From Nectonema munidae (lineage: Eukaryota; Nematomorpha; Nectonematoida; Nectonematidae): 64,000 nucleotides of DNA. Location of the stretch: assembly GCA_030549495.1 (NCBI GenBank), contig JAUIRK010000919.1, positions 741,001-805,000 of the forward strand. Direction: 5' to 3'. The position numbers were made by a program, and so were the translations under genes. Positions 62,226 to 64,000 of the stretch are shown here, one piece after another. Position 1 is the stretch's first letter. Each line of letters starts with the position of its first letter. The notes beneath the pieces are model-generated. The model ran no database searches and had not been told where the DNA came from. It saw only the letters and a list, made by a program, of their open reading frames with translations.

Positions 62226-62828
62226 ATACATTTTATGTAAAATTTGAAGGAATATTTTATTAAATAAATTTTGATTGAAATTTTCTAAAAAGTGGCGATT
62301 GTTATTGAAAAAAAATTAAATATATATAGTGTTATGCGTTCAAAACTGTGTATAATTATAAATTTTCAAGGTTGTATATAACGTTGACTCTAAGTTATAA
62401 GGTTAACTACAGATAATGTCAAAATTTTTGATTTTCATTGACAGTTTTTGACATGATATGTTATTCAACTACCACAAAACCGGTATCAAAAGATGCAGCT
62501 AGCGATTTTAGGAAAAGTCACAAAATTTGAAGGGATATAATTCGGCCAATTTTGTACAATTAATTTTTAGTGAAGCACTAATGGAGTTAAGATGTTAGTT
62601 TTATCAAATTCATTTTGAGAGATTTTTTCGTTGTAAAGATGTATTATTTTCTATAAACTTGTAGTTTTTTGTAAAGCGCCAGTAAAGTCGAGTAGATTGA
62701 GCGAGCATTTACCATCTTTGTAATAGAACTGCTTGATTCGAGTGCATGCCTGTTTTAGACGATTTCGAGCATTACGGTAAGCTTCAAGATCTTTTTGGAA
62801 TTTGAAAGTTTAAATTTGGGCCGCTTTA
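62226..62828. other. AT-rich stretch without recognised features
   Basis: No coding block. A 'ccgctttaacggttaatg' stretch at its right end may be the edge of the neighbouring piggyBac element. Confidence 0.4.
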
Positions 62829-62829
62829 A

Positions 62830-64000
62830 CGGTTAATGTACACACTGGGTAAAATTTACCATAAAAAGGAAAACTAACGTAAAAAAAATTATTAGGCAGA
62901 ATTTATATAGAACATTTTCACAAAGTTTAACACTATGTCAAAACATATATTTTTTAGGCATTTAAAACGAAGTGTTTTTGATTTTCCATCTTTTTTTACA
63001 AACCTCACATCTTTTGGGTTTTTTCAAAACAGGTTGACAAACTTCTTCATCGTTGTCTTCTTCAAAAGCATAACCACAAGCTTTGATAGCACTTTTTTAA
63101 AGCTTTTTATCGAGCATCCTTCTCTTAATTTGAGAATCAACGAGTTGATATCCCAAATTTTATAAGTATTCATAATGAGAAATATTTTTAGGTTTACTTT
63201 TATTTCATACAAATAAGGCAGCGATGCGCGCGTACTTTGTTTTTTATCAAAAACATTAAGACAACTTTTTGTTTCATTGTAGAAAAGAAGAGTTTGAGGT
63301 TTCTCTTTTTTTCATAATATCGTTTCGCATCGATGTAGTTATTATAACTTTCCATAAGAATCACCAGTCAATTGTTTTTATCGCAAAATGAACACAAAGT
63401 TTTTTTATTTTCATATAAAAACAAGCAATCGCCTTTCTTACGATTATAAGAACATGCAATTGGGGGAAGACATTTTTATTTTTTCTAATGGTACCAACAA
63501 ACAATGTTTTGTTTTTCAATAAAATGTCTATCAAATTGCTCTAACTAAAATAGTTATCCGCTGTTATATTTCGAATTGAATTCAAAAATGATAAGACTAA
63601 TTTATGCACGCAAGATTCAGATATATTTTGTGTAATTTTTCATCACAAATCCGTTCAAAAGATATTTCATTTGCCCGGTTTCGAAGCGATATATTGCTTC
63701 AATTTAACACTTCCATGAAATTCAAGCAACTCTTCATCCAAGGTTATAAATTCAGGCGCACTAACAAAATCTTTTAGGATGAAAAATATGTGAGAAGTAG
63801 ATGTTACAGGAGCTAAGGCATTGTTTTCATCACGTCTCAAAGTATCGTCAAATCTTAGAACAGATTTAATTCCAACAAATCTGCTGCGTGTCATTGTAGC
63901 TCGAAAACCGAGTGTCCATCTTGAGACGATAACTCTTCTGTAGAACGATACAGAGCGTTGTAAGCCCAAGCTAATATTAGAAGCTCAAGAAACGTTTTAA
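62830..64000 (-). mobile_element. piggyBac transposase remnant, running off the window
   Basis: On the - strand, 63969-63667 is open and gives RSRFVGIKSVLRFDDTLRRD, then SHIFFILKDFVSAPEFITLD and EELLEFHGSVKLKQYIASKP. FVGI---LRFDD, the catalytic TLDE-L--FHG and LKQYI-SKP-K are piggyBac (DDE_Tnp_1_7) signatures. Further left come ITADNYFS (second Asp), LLKNKTLFVGTIRKNK and, near 63010, KPKRCEVCKKRWKIKNTSF, the start of the C-terminal cysteine-rich domain. Stops and shifts after the first part make it inactive. TTAA tetramers at 62826-62829 and 62833-62836 are candidate left edges. Confidence 0.8.

Overview
This window is eukaryotic, AT-rich and intron-rich. It holds two host genes arranged tail to tail and a dense load of decayed transposable elements. 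The proteins read as animal, most likely arthropod. The very AT-rich introns, the mixture of hAT, Tigger/pogo, Merlin, MULE and piggyBac DNA transposons with RTE-like and CR1/jockey-like LINEs, and the style of the proteins suggest a crustacean such as a parasitic copepod. That placement is inference only.

At the left end (1-8.5 kb, + strand) are the last five coding exons seen of an M16-family metalloprotease (insulin-degrading enzyme/nardilysin type); its 5' part lies outside the window. Facing it on the - strand, from about 36.96 kb down to 9.99 kb, is a nearly complete bifunctional PAPS synthase: APS kinase at the N terminus, ATP sulfurylase at the C terminus. Thirteen exons with matching splice phases give about 626 residues, and only a short 5' exon is not securely placed. 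The enzyme turns sulfate and ATP into PAPS, the sulfate donor of sulfotransferases. No functional link between the two host genes is evident.

The PAPS synthase introns have collected many insertions: an RTE-like LINE tail, two Tigger/pogo relatives, a fossil reverse-transcribing element, a 63-bp LINE 3' stub with a perfect 16-bp target duplication, two hAT elements, a 114-bp piggyBac-type MITE, and a decayed copy of a family I recall as multi-copy in arthropods but cannot name. A tRNA-derived SINE lies just upstream.

From about 37 kb to the right end I found no host gene. This part is a transposon graveyard: Merlin, an hAT broken by a second hAT with target duplications at both levels, two further hATs, a mariner-type helix-turn-helix piece, several LINEs (one with a long open reverse transcriptase frame), a FLYWCH/MULE element with an internally duplicated left arm, and a piggyBac transposase running off the right edge. 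Dispersed tandem repeats occur at both ends of the window, one family in opposite orientations at 6.2-6.6 and 62.0-62.2 kb. I found no CRISPR array, operon, rRNA or intact tRNA, and nothing I can defend as a new biological system.
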